From Planctomycetota bacterium (GTDB lineage Bacteria > Planctomycetota > Planctomycetia > Isosphaerales > Isosphaeraceae), in the NCBI GenBank assembly GCA_021807585.1, contig JAKBCQ010000102.1, positions 1 through 7,504 on the forward strand: a DNA stretch of 7,504 nt, given 5' to 3'. Positions 1-5,677 of the stretch are shown here, piece after piece (within the stretch, counting starts at the first letter, position 1; each line of letters opens with the position of its first letter). The position numbers and the translations under genes are program-made. The notes beneath the pieces were generated by a model. The model saw nothing but the letters and a program-made list of their open reading frames with translations, was not told where the DNA came from and searched no databases.

Positions 1-487
1 TACCATCCAGCGGACCGATCGCGTTCGAAACTTGATCGAGCGATTCCAACGCCTCGGCGATCAGGAACGAAACGACCCCCCACTCGACCGGGGTCGTTTG
101 ACGATCGGACTCGCCCGCCTCGCGTGCGAATCCAAGCAATCGATCAATAATCGCGTGAACAACTTTTGATTCTACGCCGAAACCCAATTTCGTGTGCAGC
201 CGCGGCCACGAAAAGTGCGCGATCGCGCCGGGAACCTTCAATCCCGAGGCGCGACGAAGGATTTGGGGGGCGCGCAATTCGACGATCGCTCCCGTCGCCG
301 CGAGTCGACGGACGATTTTCTCGCGCGATCCGCTCCGTGCGAACGCGCGAGCCAGCCGCTCTTCCAGCCGCGCACGCGTGGGATCGACTCGGGGAAGATC
401 GCCGAGGGGTTCGACCGCTCGCGATCTCGAATCGTCCGATCCAATCACGACTTCTTGCATATCGGTGGATGATGAATCGAAGCTCAC
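1..487 (-). CDS. SctQ/YscQ/FliM-type C-ring protein, N-terminal part (cut by window edge)
   Basis: Reading leftwards from a GTG at 487, 162 codons stay open to base 1, so the C-terminus (where a SpoA/FliN-like domain would lie) is missing. Residues about 83-150 carry the pattern seen in the N-terminal domain of type III secretion SctQ/HrcQ proteins: a hydrophobic stretch with HFSWPRL (91-97), then VVHAIIDRLLGF (109-120), then TPVEWGVVSFLIAEAL (132-147), matching the family's 'DRLLG...TP.E.GVL.YL...AL' layout. The FliM N-terminal CheY-binding motif is not seen, which favours a non-flagellar SctQ over FliM. By family knowledge such proteins form the cytoplasmic sorting platform under the export gate. 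The GTG start is preferred over the in-frame ATG at 460 because GAGGAG lies 7 bases upstream of the GTG, while the ATG has no ribosome binding site. The GTG overlaps the stop of the upstream gene (GTGA), implying coupled translation. The family call comes from pattern recognition, not a search. Confidence 0.6.
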   Translation of the reverse strand, partial: MSFDSSSTDMQEVVIGSDDSRSRAVEPLGDLPRVDPTRARLEERLARAFARSGSREKIVRRLAATGAIVELRAPQILRRASGLKVPGAIAHFSWPRLHTKLGFGVESKVVHAIIDRLLGFAREAGESDRQTTPVEWGVVSFLIAEALESLDQVSNAIGPLDG

Positions 488-1482
488 TCGGACGCTCCTC
501 GAGATCGGTTCTCACTGAGGGATCGCTCGGATTCGAGCCGACGCATCGACATCACTAGCACACGGTGTTCGAGTGCGATCAAATCGCCCCGCGAAACTCC
601 GGGTAAATCAAGCTTCATCAACCCTCGAATCGGTTTGGCGGTATCGTACGGCAGACGCTGCAGAGCCCAGCGAACGCGGTACGGCTCGGCGATCGCGAGC
701 AGCCGAGCGATCGTCGTCAATCCGAGATGAACAATCGCGCGGCGCCCCGCGGCGGTTTTCGACGCCCCCGCGTCGCGCTTCACGAGTTCGCCGAGCTCGG
801 CGGTTTGACCGCTCCCTTTTTCGATCCATTGAGATCGAAAATCAAGCATGCGTTCACGACGCCGCGCGGCTCGCCGAGTTTCACCGGGTTTCGCCGCGGG
901 CGGTTTACCTAAATAAGCGATCTTCGAAAGCCCCGCGAGCGTTAAAACGCGGACAAAATCGGTCGGCCGCAACCCCGCGATCGCGGCGATCACGGGAGGA
1001 TCGGCTTCGCTCACCTCGGGACCGGCAAGTAATCGCTCGGTCCAAAGCGTGCAAACGCACGCGAGAACGAGCGGGTCGGCTTTCCGATCGGCCGCGATCG
1101 ATGCGGGATCAAGCCCGAGCCGCTCGACGATGATCGATCGAATCGACTCGGGAGCGGCGGCGGCGACCGTTCGTTGAACCGCCGCGGATTCACCCTTAAG
1201 CGCCCGGATCCACCACGACGGATGGACCGAACGCAGATCGAGACGAGCCTCCCCCGCGTGCTCCGCGGCGAGCTTCGATTTGACGGCGGCGACCGCGTCG
1301 TCGCCGCGCAATCCCGACGCATCGCTCGCGCGGTCGATGAACTCCCAACCCGGCTCGAGTCGGTCGCGCCAGGCGGGCTGAAATCGGTTCCAGTACCGTT
1401 CGTCAACCGATCCGCGCCACGCTTTGAGCGACCAAAGCAACGCGCGGTCGGCGGTCCGACCCGGCAATCCGGTCGTCGCCAT
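484..1482 (-). CDS. Uncharacterised helical protein, first gene of the SctQ-like operon
   Basis: This encodes 332 residues with no signal peptide and no clear membrane segment, so it is probably cytoplasmic. I do not recognise a named family. It is rich in Arg, Ala and Leu and looks all-helical. Three stretches have a FliG/ARM-like flavour: residues 83-120 (with VHPSWWIRALKGES at 86-99), 168-192 (GLRPTDFVRVLTLAGLSKIAYL) and 252-290 (HLGLTTIARLL, then YRVRWALQRLPYDTAKPI). A basic segment at 196-212 (KPPAAKPGETRRAARRR) looks like a flexible linker. The ATG at 1482 is chosen because GAGGAG sits 6 bases upstream; an in-frame ATG at 1503 would add seven residues but would place that GAGGAG inside the gene. 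The stop overlaps the GTG of the SctQ-like gene, so the two are co-translated. The position suggests a type III secretion sorting-platform or stalk component (SctK, SctL or FliG analogue). That is inference from context only. Confidence 0.75.
   Translation of the reverse strand: MATTGLPGRTADRALLWSLKAWRGSVDERYWNRFQPAWRDRLEPGWEFIDRASDASGLRGDDAVAAVKSKLAAEHAGEARLDLRSVHPSWWIRALKGESAAVQRTVAAAAPESIRSIIVERLGLDPASIAADRKADPLVLACVCTLWTERLLAGPEVSEADPPVIAAIAGLRPTDFVRVLTLAGLSKIAYLGKPPAAKPGETRRAARRRERMLDFRSQWIEKGSGQTAELGELVKRDAGASKTAAGRRAIVHLGLTTIARLLAIAEPYRVRWALQRLPYDTAKPIRGLMKLDLPGVSRGDLIALEHRVLVMSMRRLESERSLSENRSRGASE
495..500 (-). promoter_or_regulatory. Ribosome binding site of the SctQ-like gene
   Basis: On the minus strand GAGGAG lies inside the end of the upstream gene, 7 bases before the GTG at 487. 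It decides the start of the SctQ-like gene at the GTGA overlap rather than at the ATG 27 bases further on. Confidence 0.6.
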
Positions 1483-1488
1483 CGTCGT

Positions 1489-1494
1489 CTCCTC
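1489..1494 (-). promoter_or_regulatory. Ribosome binding site of the 332-residue protein
   Basis: On the minus strand GAGGAG lies 6 bases before the ATG at 1482. It decides that start over the in-frame ATG at 1503. Confidence 0.6.
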
Positions 1495-1513
1495 GTAATC
1501 CATCCGGGGACGA

Positions 1514-1522
1514 CACTATAAT
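1514..1522. promoter_or_regulatory. Divergent -10 region between the SctQ operon and the glycosyltransferase gene
   Basis: The stretch ACTATAAT contains a perfect TATAAT at 1517-1522 on the plus strand. Read on the minus strand, it contains TATAGT at 1519-1514. Both could serve as -10 elements for the divergent genes, giving leaders of about 60 bases (plus) and about 25 bases (minus). No good -35 is visible on either strand at 16-18 bases spacing (for instance GGAAAC on the minus strand), so this is a partial match only. Confidence 0.35.
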
Positions 1523-1589
1523 GCGTACCGCAAGCCGTTTCCACAAGGAACGAGCCTGAAATCGAAGTATTTCTACATTGGTATGTGTT

Positions 1590-2738
1590 ATGCTTGTTGG
1601 TTTGAACGCGCGTTTATTAACCGATCCGTCGCTGCGCGGCTGGAATCGCTACACGATCAACCTCGCCGCGGCGCTCGCCGATCTGGGAGTCAAACTGATC
1701 CTTTACACCGATCGCCCCGTGCACGAATCGCACCTGGCGCGGTTGCGACCCGGCTTTTTTGAGGAACGCGTCGCGGGGGAGATCCCATATTTCGTTTGGG
1801 AGCAGCGGTGGGCGCCGCGACAATGCGGGCTCGATCAGATCGACGTATTTCATTGCCCGTTTCATTTCGGCCTGCCGTGGTCGAACGCGTGTCCCCAGGT
1901 TCTCACGCTCCACGACGCGATCGACGTCGCTTTTAAGCCTCGAACCCTGTCTCGGGGGGAATTCTGGTCGCGGGGGGCGATTCAAACCCGTCTGCACTTC
2001 TGGATCGCTCGGAATCGCGCCGATCGCGTGGCGACGGTCAGCGAGCACGCCAAGCTCGATTTATGCCGCTATCTCGGCGTGTCCAGCGAACGGATCGTCG
2101 TCACTCCAGAGGCCGCCGATCCCCTCTTTCATCGCCCGGTCGAAGCGTTGGATCGCGAGCGAGCGCGGACGACGCACACTCTCGATCGGCCTTATTTTTT
2201 TTATGTCGGCGGGTGGGAGGAGCGGAAGAATCTGCCTTTTTTGCTTCAAGCCTTCGCCGCCGCCGAATTACCCGGCGTCGAACTCGTTTTCGGTGGTGGA
2301 AAAGCGACCGAGCGCGAGGCGCTCGTCGCGCAGGCTCGCGAGCTAGGAATCGACGATCGCTTGCGGCTCTTGGGATGGATCGACGAGCGCGATCTCCCCG
2401 CAATTTACGCCGGGGCGCTCGCGTTCGTGTATCCGAGCGTGTACGAAGGCTTCGGTCTTCAGTTGTGCGAGGCGATGGCGGTCGGCGTCGCGACGATCGC
2501 TTCTCGCGCCACGTCGTTGCCTGAAGTTTTAGGTTCGGGGGGAGCGACGTTCGGACTCGAAGATCCCGCGGAACTTGGCGGCCTCCTCAAGAAAATCGCT
2601 CATGACGAGTCGTTCCGATCCGATTTGGCATGCCGCGCCAAAACGCGATCCGCCGATTTCACCTGGAAAAAAACCGCCGAGAAGACGCTGGAAATCTACG
2701 AGGAACTCGTGCGAACCCGCGGAAAGCGACGTCGCTGA
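1590..2738 (+). CDS. Glycosyltransferase, GT4 family (GT-B fold, retaining)
   Basis: This 382-residue protein has the usual length of a GT4 enzyme. It transfers a sugar from a nucleotide-sugar donor to a lipid-linked or polysaccharide acceptor. The acceptor cannot be told from sequence, and the protein is likely cytoplasmic or membrane-peripheral. The N-terminal Rossmann domain opens with GLNARLLTD and RGWNRYTINLAAAL (4-29) and includes TLHDAID (106-112) and the SEHAK helix start (151-155). The C-terminal donor domain starts with FFYVGGWEERKNLPFLLQAF (203-222) and carries the E-x7-E signature in YEGFGLQLCEAM (285-296, E286 and E294), followed by the TSLPEVLG stretch (308-315). I chose the ATG at 1590 because the conserved N-terminus starts there. 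A TTG at 1578 would add four residues, and neither has a clear ribosome binding site. It lies divergent to the SctQ-like operon, with no other sugar gene beside it. An 8-T run at 2195-2202 falls inside the coding sequence without breaking the frame. Confidence 0.9.
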   Translation: MLVGLNARLLTDPSLRGWNRYTINLAAALADLGVKLILYTDRPVHESHLARLRPGFFEERVAGEIPYFVWEQRWAPRQCGLDQIDVFHCPFHFGLPWSNACPQVLTLHDAIDVAFKPRTLSRGEFWSRGAIQTRLHFWIARNRADRVATVSEHAKLDLCRYLGVSSERIVVTPEAADPLFHRPVEALDRERARTTHTLDRPYFFYVGGWEERKNLPFLLQAFAAAELPGVELVFGGGKATEREALVAQARELGIDDRLRLLGWIDERDLPAIYAGALAFVYPSVYEGFGLQLCEAMAVGVATIASRATSLPEVLGSGGATFGLEDPAELGGLLKKIAHDESFRSDLACRAKTRSADFTWKKTAEKTLEIYEELVRTRGKRRR

Positions 2739-2794
2739 CGAACGGCCTTCGCATCAATATTCGTCGTTGATCATCGAAAGGAAGGACAAAGAGA

Positions 2795-2890
2795 ATGGCG
2801 CCGACAGGTCGGGGAGAAGGGGAGTCGACGCGCCTCGATTCTCGCTTGATTCCCCCGCGAGTTCTGGTCGATCGAGGCGTTCTCTCGTAA
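2795..2890 (+). CDS. Possible 31-residue small ORF in the intergenic gap
   Basis: An ATG at 2795 is preceded by AAAGGAAGGA (from 2777) at plausible distance. It opens 31 codons ending in TAA at 2888, starting MAPTGRGEGES and ending VDRGVLS. The peptide is short, charged and matches no family I know. The reading frame overlaps a nested inverted repeat, so the conserved element could instead be RNA or DNA structure. The good Shine-Dalgarno-like stretch is the only support. Confidence 0.2.
   Translation: MAPTGRGEGESTRLDSRLIPPRVLVDRGVLS
2831..2879. repeat. Nested inverted repeat (two-tier hairpin)
   Basis: CGCCTCGAT at 2831-2839 pairs exactly with ATCGAGGCG at 2871-2879. Inside it, CTCGC at 2841-2845 pairs with GCGAG at 2857-2861. 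As RNA it would form a two-step stem with an 11-base loop and a one-sided bulge of about 9 bases. No T tract follows directly, so it is not a standard intrinsic terminator. It may act as a 3' end structure for the glycosyltransferase message. Confidence 0.4.
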
Positions 2891-2913
2891 ACTAGACGGC
2901 GACGATCGAGCGT

Positions 2914-2946
2914 GATCCCCGGGGATCGCGATTTCGGCCGCGATCC
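2914..2946. repeat. Palindrome cluster upstream of the phospholipase-like gene
   Basis: GATCCCCGGGGATC (2914-2927) is a perfect 14-base palindrome. Overlapping it, GGATCGCG (2923-2930) pairs with CGCGATCC (2939-2946) across an 8-base loop. The two pairings are mutually exclusive, because both use the bases 2923-2927. It lies about 85-120 bases before the phospholipase-like start, where an operator could sit. No T tract follows, so a terminator role is weakly supported. Confidence 0.4.
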
Positions 2947-2963
2947 TCATGCTTATTAGTATC

Positions 2964-2979
2964 TAGGCACTTATTGATT
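2964..2979 (+). promoter_or_regulatory. AT-rich element TAGGC-AC-TTATTGATT, copy 1
   Basis: This lies about 55 bases before the phospholipase-like ATG, in the most AT-rich part of the gap (2947-2985). The same bases without the central AC occur before the dehydratase-like gene. It could be a shared promoter or factor-binding element, but a function is not shown. Confidence 0.25.
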
Positions 2980-3032
2980 CTATCCGATCATGTGTCGGCG
3001 CCGGCGCGTCGTTTTTAAAGAGGTTCTGAAAG

Positions 3033-4196
3033 ATGACGATTCGATTCATGCGGTTGATCGTGTTTTCGTCGATCGTTTGGGTCGTCGCGGGATCCGCATC
3101 GGCCCGGGCTCAGACTCGGGTGTCGGCGCCCGGGGTCGACGACGTGCGTCTCAACCAGATCCAGGTGGTGGGTACGCACAATTCGTATCACGTGGCGCCG
3201 ACCGCGGAGGTGATGGAACAGATCGCCGATTTCCACAAGAGTTTGGCGCGGGCGGTCGATTATACGCATCGACCGTTCGCCGAGCAATTCTCGAAACTCG
3301 GGATCCGCCAGATCGAGCTCGACGTTTGGGCCGATCCCGTCGGAGGTTTGTTCGCGGCTCCGTTCGCCCGGCAAATCCTCAAAGCGAAAGGGAAAAAACT
3401 CGATCCCGACCCCGACGAAGGAGGCGTGCTCACCAAACCGGGGCTCAAGGTCCTTCATTTTTTTGATTTTGATTACCGATCGACCGCGCCCACGTTCAAG
3501 AACGCTCTTGAACAAGTGAAAGCGTGGTCGAAAGAGAATCCTAGCCACACGCCGATTCTGATTCTCGTCGAACTGAAGGACGAGCCTCAACAGCCGATTC
3601 CGCGATATCCGGTCAAATTCGACAGAACGACGATCGAATCGGTGGATAAGGAAATTTTAGAGGTTTTTGATCGTTCAAGTTTGATCGCTCCCGACGACGT
3701 CCGCGGGAAAGCGTCGACGCTCCGCGAGGCGATCTTAAACAACGGTTGGCCGGCTCTCGATCAATGCCGCGGCAAGGTGATGTTCGCGCTCGACAACGAG
3801 GGGGCGATCGGCGATCTTTATCGCGCCGATCGGCCGTCGCTCGAGGGCCGCTTGATGTTCGCGTCGGTCGATCCCGAGGCGCCCGCCGCGGCCTGGTTTA
3901 AAATCAACGATCCTATACGTGATTATGAACGCATTCGTTCACTCGTCGCCCGCGGCTTCATGGTGCGCACCAGAGCCGACGCCGACACCGTTGAGGCGCG
4001 TAAGAACGACGTCGAACGGCGCGACCGGGCGCTTTCAAGCGGGGCGCAATTCGTCAGCACCGATTTCCCCGAACCGCGGCCCGAATTCTCGTCCTACAAG
4101 GTCGCGCTCCACGGCGGCGCCGTCGCCCGGCCCAACCCCGTCGCCAAACCCAAAACCCGCGCCGAAATCGTCGATCTCGAAGGAAAACTTAAGTAA
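3033..4196 (+). CDS. Secreted PI-PLC-C1-like (Ca2+-dependent phosphatidylinositol phospholipase C family) protein
   Basis: This 387-residue protein has a signal peptide: basic MTIRFMR, a hydrophobic core at 8-20, and likely cleavage after ARA (24-26). It is therefore exported to the periplasm or outside. The mature part has the TIM-barrel phosphodiesterase hallmarks of the Ca2+-dependent PI-PLC-C1 family: VGTHNSYH (46-53, first catalytic His49 with Asn50), IELDVW (94-99, Glu95 and Asp97 as metal ligands), KVLHFFDFDYR (139-149, second His142), ILVELKDE (177-184) and TRADAD (313-318). By family knowledge it would cleave a glycerophospho-inositol or similar phosphodiester. The real substrate in a planctomycete is unknown. 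AAAGAGG at 3017-3023, 9 bases before the ATG, supports the start. The C-terminal tail (about 361-387) is Pro/Lys/Ala-rich. It is separated from both neighbours by non-coding gaps, so it is likely transcribed alone. Confidence 0.85.
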   Translation: MTIRFMRLIVFSSIVWVVAGSASARAQTRVSAPGVDDVRLNQIQVVGTHNSYHVAPTAEVMEQIADFHKSLARAVDYTHRPFAEQFSKLGIRQIELDVWADPVGGLFAAPFARQILKAKGKKLDPDPDEGGVLTKPGLKVLHFFDFDYRSTAPTFKNALEQVKAWSKENPSHTPILILVELKDEPQQPIPRYPVKFDRTTIESVDKEILEVFDRSSLIAPDDVRGKASTLREAILNNGWPALDQCRGKVMFALDNEGAIGDLYRADRPSLEGRLMFASVDPEAPAAAWFKINDPIRDYERIRSLVARGFMVRTRADADTVEARKNDVERRDRALSSGAQFVSTDFPEPRPEFSSYKVALHGGAVARPNPVAKPKTRAEIVDLEGKLK

Positions 4197-4206
4197 ATAT
4201 CTCGGT

Positions 4207-4246
4207 AATCATGATTCGTTTAGGCTTATTGATTATTCATGATCAT
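4207..4246. promoter_or_regulatory. AT-rich leader of the dehydratase-like gene with two palindromes and element copy 2
   Basis: The 79-base gap 4197-4275 is strikingly AT-rich. It holds the perfect palindromes AATCATGATT (4207-4216) and ATGATCAT (4239-4246). Between them is TAGGCTTATTGATT (4221-4234), nearly identical to the element before the phospholipase-like gene. This is a plausible promoter and operator region for the dehydratase-like gene. No clear terminator for the upstream gene is seen. Confidence 0.3.
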
Positions 4247-4275
4247 CGCAATCCCGATTCCACACAGGCTTAATT

Positions 4276-5379
4276 ATGAAAATTGAACGCATCGCCACGT
4301 ATCGTGTCGATACCCCGCTCGTCGAGGGACGATACCACTGGTCGGGGGGGAAATCGGTCGAGGTGTTCGACGCGACGATCGTCGAGGTCGTGACCGATCA
4401 CGGTATCGCGGGCTACGGCGAGGTTTGCCCGCTCGGTCCGTGTTATTTACCCGCGTACGCCGCGGGGGTTCGCGGCGGCGTCGCCGAACTCGGTCCTCTT
4501 CTCCTGGGCGAGGATCCGACTCAAATCGATCGCCTCAATCGCGTGATGGACGCGGCGATGAAGGGGCATCCGTATGTGAAATCGGGGATCGACATCGCCT
4601 GCTGGGACATTCTGGGACAAGTCGCCAAGCTCCCCCTTTGCCATTTGTTGGGAGGTCGGTACGGCGAAGATTTCGTGCTTTATCGCGCGATCTCGCAGGA
4701 TACACCAGAGCGGATGGCCGAGATGGTGGCCAAATACCGCGGCGAAGGTTATCGCCGATTCCAGCTTAAGGCGGGAGGAGAAGCCTCGGTCGATATCGAA
4801 CGGATTCGAGCCGCGGCGCGCGTCCTTTCGCCGGGGGACAAACTCGTCGCCGACGCCAACACCGGCTGGCTCACGCACGACGCGCTCCGCGTCGTTCGCG
4901 GAGTCGCCGATCTCGACGTCTACATCGAACAGCCGTGCGCAACCTACGAAGAATGCCTGGCGATCCGCCGCGCCACAAATCATCCGTTCATCCTCGATGA
5001 ATCGATCGATGGTATTGATAAGTTGATTCGAGGACGCGTCGACCTGGCGATGGACGTCGTCAACCTCAAGATCAGCAAGCTGGGAGGACTGACGAAAACA
5101 CGGCGGGTGCGTGATTTATGCGTCGAACTCGGGATCGCGATGACGATCGAAGACAGTTGGGGTGGCGATATCGCGACCGCGGCGATCGCGCATCTGGCGC
5201 ACTCGACTCCGACCGAACTCCTCTTCAGCTCGACCGATTTCAACAGTTACGTCACGGTGAGCACCGCGAAGGGAGCGCCGCGACGAACCGGCGGCCGTCT
5301 CGCCGCGTCCACGCTCCCGGGGCTGGGGATCGAGCCGATCCGCGAAGCGCTCGGCCGGCCGACGCAAGAGATCTTCTAA
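4276..5379 (+). CDS. Enolase-superfamily (mandelate racemase/muconate lactonizing type) enzyme, probable cis-3-hydroxy-L-proline dehydratase
   Basis: This 367-residue protein has the normal length for the family, is cytoplasmic and is Mg2+-dependent. The N-terminal capping domain has [19 protein letters not shown] (20-38) and [17 protein letters not shown] (46-62). The barrel shows FQLKAGG (162-168, Lys165), ADAN (192-195, Asp193), YIEQP (216-220, Glu218) and ILDES (239-243, Asp241). It continues with [11 protein letters not shown] (263-273, Lys265) and IEDSWGGD (291-298). Asp193, Glu218 and Asp241 are the expected metal ligands, and Lys165 and Lys265 the acid/base pair. The [10 protein letters not shown] and GEVCPLGP segments resemble what I recall of cis-3-hydroxy-L-proline dehydratases, which make delta1-pyrroline-2-carboxylate. 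Related family members do other racemase or dehydratase reactions, so the substrate is inferred. CAGG 7 bases before the ATG is a weak ribosome binding site. No partner reductase, proline racemase or transporter lies in the window. Confidence 0.85.
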   Translation: MKIERIATYRVDTPLVEGRYHWSGGKSVEVFDATIVEVVTDHGIAGYGEVCPLGPCYLPAYAAGVRGGVAELGPLLLGEDPTQIDRLNRVMDAAMKGHPYVKSGIDIACWDILGQVAKLPLCHLLGGRYGEDFVLYRAISQDTPERMAEMVAKYRGEGYRRFQLKAGGEASVDIERIRAAARVLSPGDKLVADANTGWLTHDALRVVRGVADLDVYIEQPCATYEECLAIRRATNHPFILDESIDGIDKLIRGRVDLAMDVVNLKISKLGGLTKTRRVRDLCVELGIAMTIEDSWGGDIATAAIAHLAHSTPTELLFSSTDFNSYVTVSTAKGAPRRTGGRLAASTLPGLGIEPIREALGRPTQEIF

Positions 5380-5560
5380 ATATCTTTCGAACAAGAAAGT
5401 TGTTAAATGATATGGTTTATTAATTAAGCAATCGTTGTTGGTAGGAATTCGACACTCGGCCGCGGGAAAACGATCGATCGTCGCGGATGCGCTCGGACGA
5501 TTGCTCCCCGGTGAAGCCGCGTCGGTTGCGAATCGGGTCGATCGCGTCGGGGGGATTTAA
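5380..5560. other. Gap before the kinase: AT-rich stretch and coding-like remnant
   Basis: Bases 5380-5430 are AT-rich. They hold a weak 5-bp stem (CTTTC 5384-5388 with GAAAG 5395-5399) and TTAATTAA. From 5411 to a TAA at 5558 one plus frame is open, reading LLVGIRHSAAGKRS then IVADALGRLLPGEAASV. It has only TTG starts and no ribosome binding site, so it may be a decayed gene end or chance. Otherwise I see nothing in this stretch. Confidence 0.3.
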
Positions 5561-5581
5561 GATTGCGTGAGGGCGGGGCGA

Positions 5582-5610
5582 TTGTCGCGACCGCCTTCGC
5601 CTCGTAAGAT
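5582..5610 (+). promoter_or_regulatory. Sigma70-like promoter of the kinase gene
   Basis: TTGTCG (5582-5587) and TAAGAT (5605-5610) are separated by exactly 17 bases. Each matches four of six consensus positions. Transcription from about 5617 would give a leader of about 60 bases to the GTG at 5678. This argues against the longer in-frame starts at 5567 and 5582. Confidence 0.4.
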
Positions 5611-5677
5611 CATAGATCGGAACTCTCGTCGGCTCATCGCGTCGAAACGGCGATACACGATTTCGGGGGATTGGGGC

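Noticed and set aside
166..558. Plus-strand open frames of 92-130 codons over the SctQ-like gene
   Set aside because: Their products are Arg/Ser-rich with no family pattern. The minus-strand frame in the same place has a ribosome binding site, coupling and a recognisable domain layout.
1011..1544. 177-residue minus-strand frame overlapping the 332-residue protein
   Set aside because: It is a frame-shifted shadow of the better-supported gene. Composition is Arg/Ser/Pro-rich and there is no ribosome binding site match.
2195..2202. Eight-T run in the glycosyltransferase gene as a frameshift or programmed slippage site
   Set aside because: The frame continues intact through to the conserved E-x7-E motif, and the codons TTT TTT encode an ordinary hydrophobic strand.
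2725..2736. Palindrome AGCGACGTCGCT at the end of the glycosyltransferase gene as a terminator
   Set aside because: It has no loop and no T tract and lies within codons. In this CG-rich background such words are common.
5384..5399. Stem CTTTC/GAAAG as a terminator for the dehydratase-like gene
   Set aside because: The stem is only 5 bp, AT-rich and lacks a following T tract.
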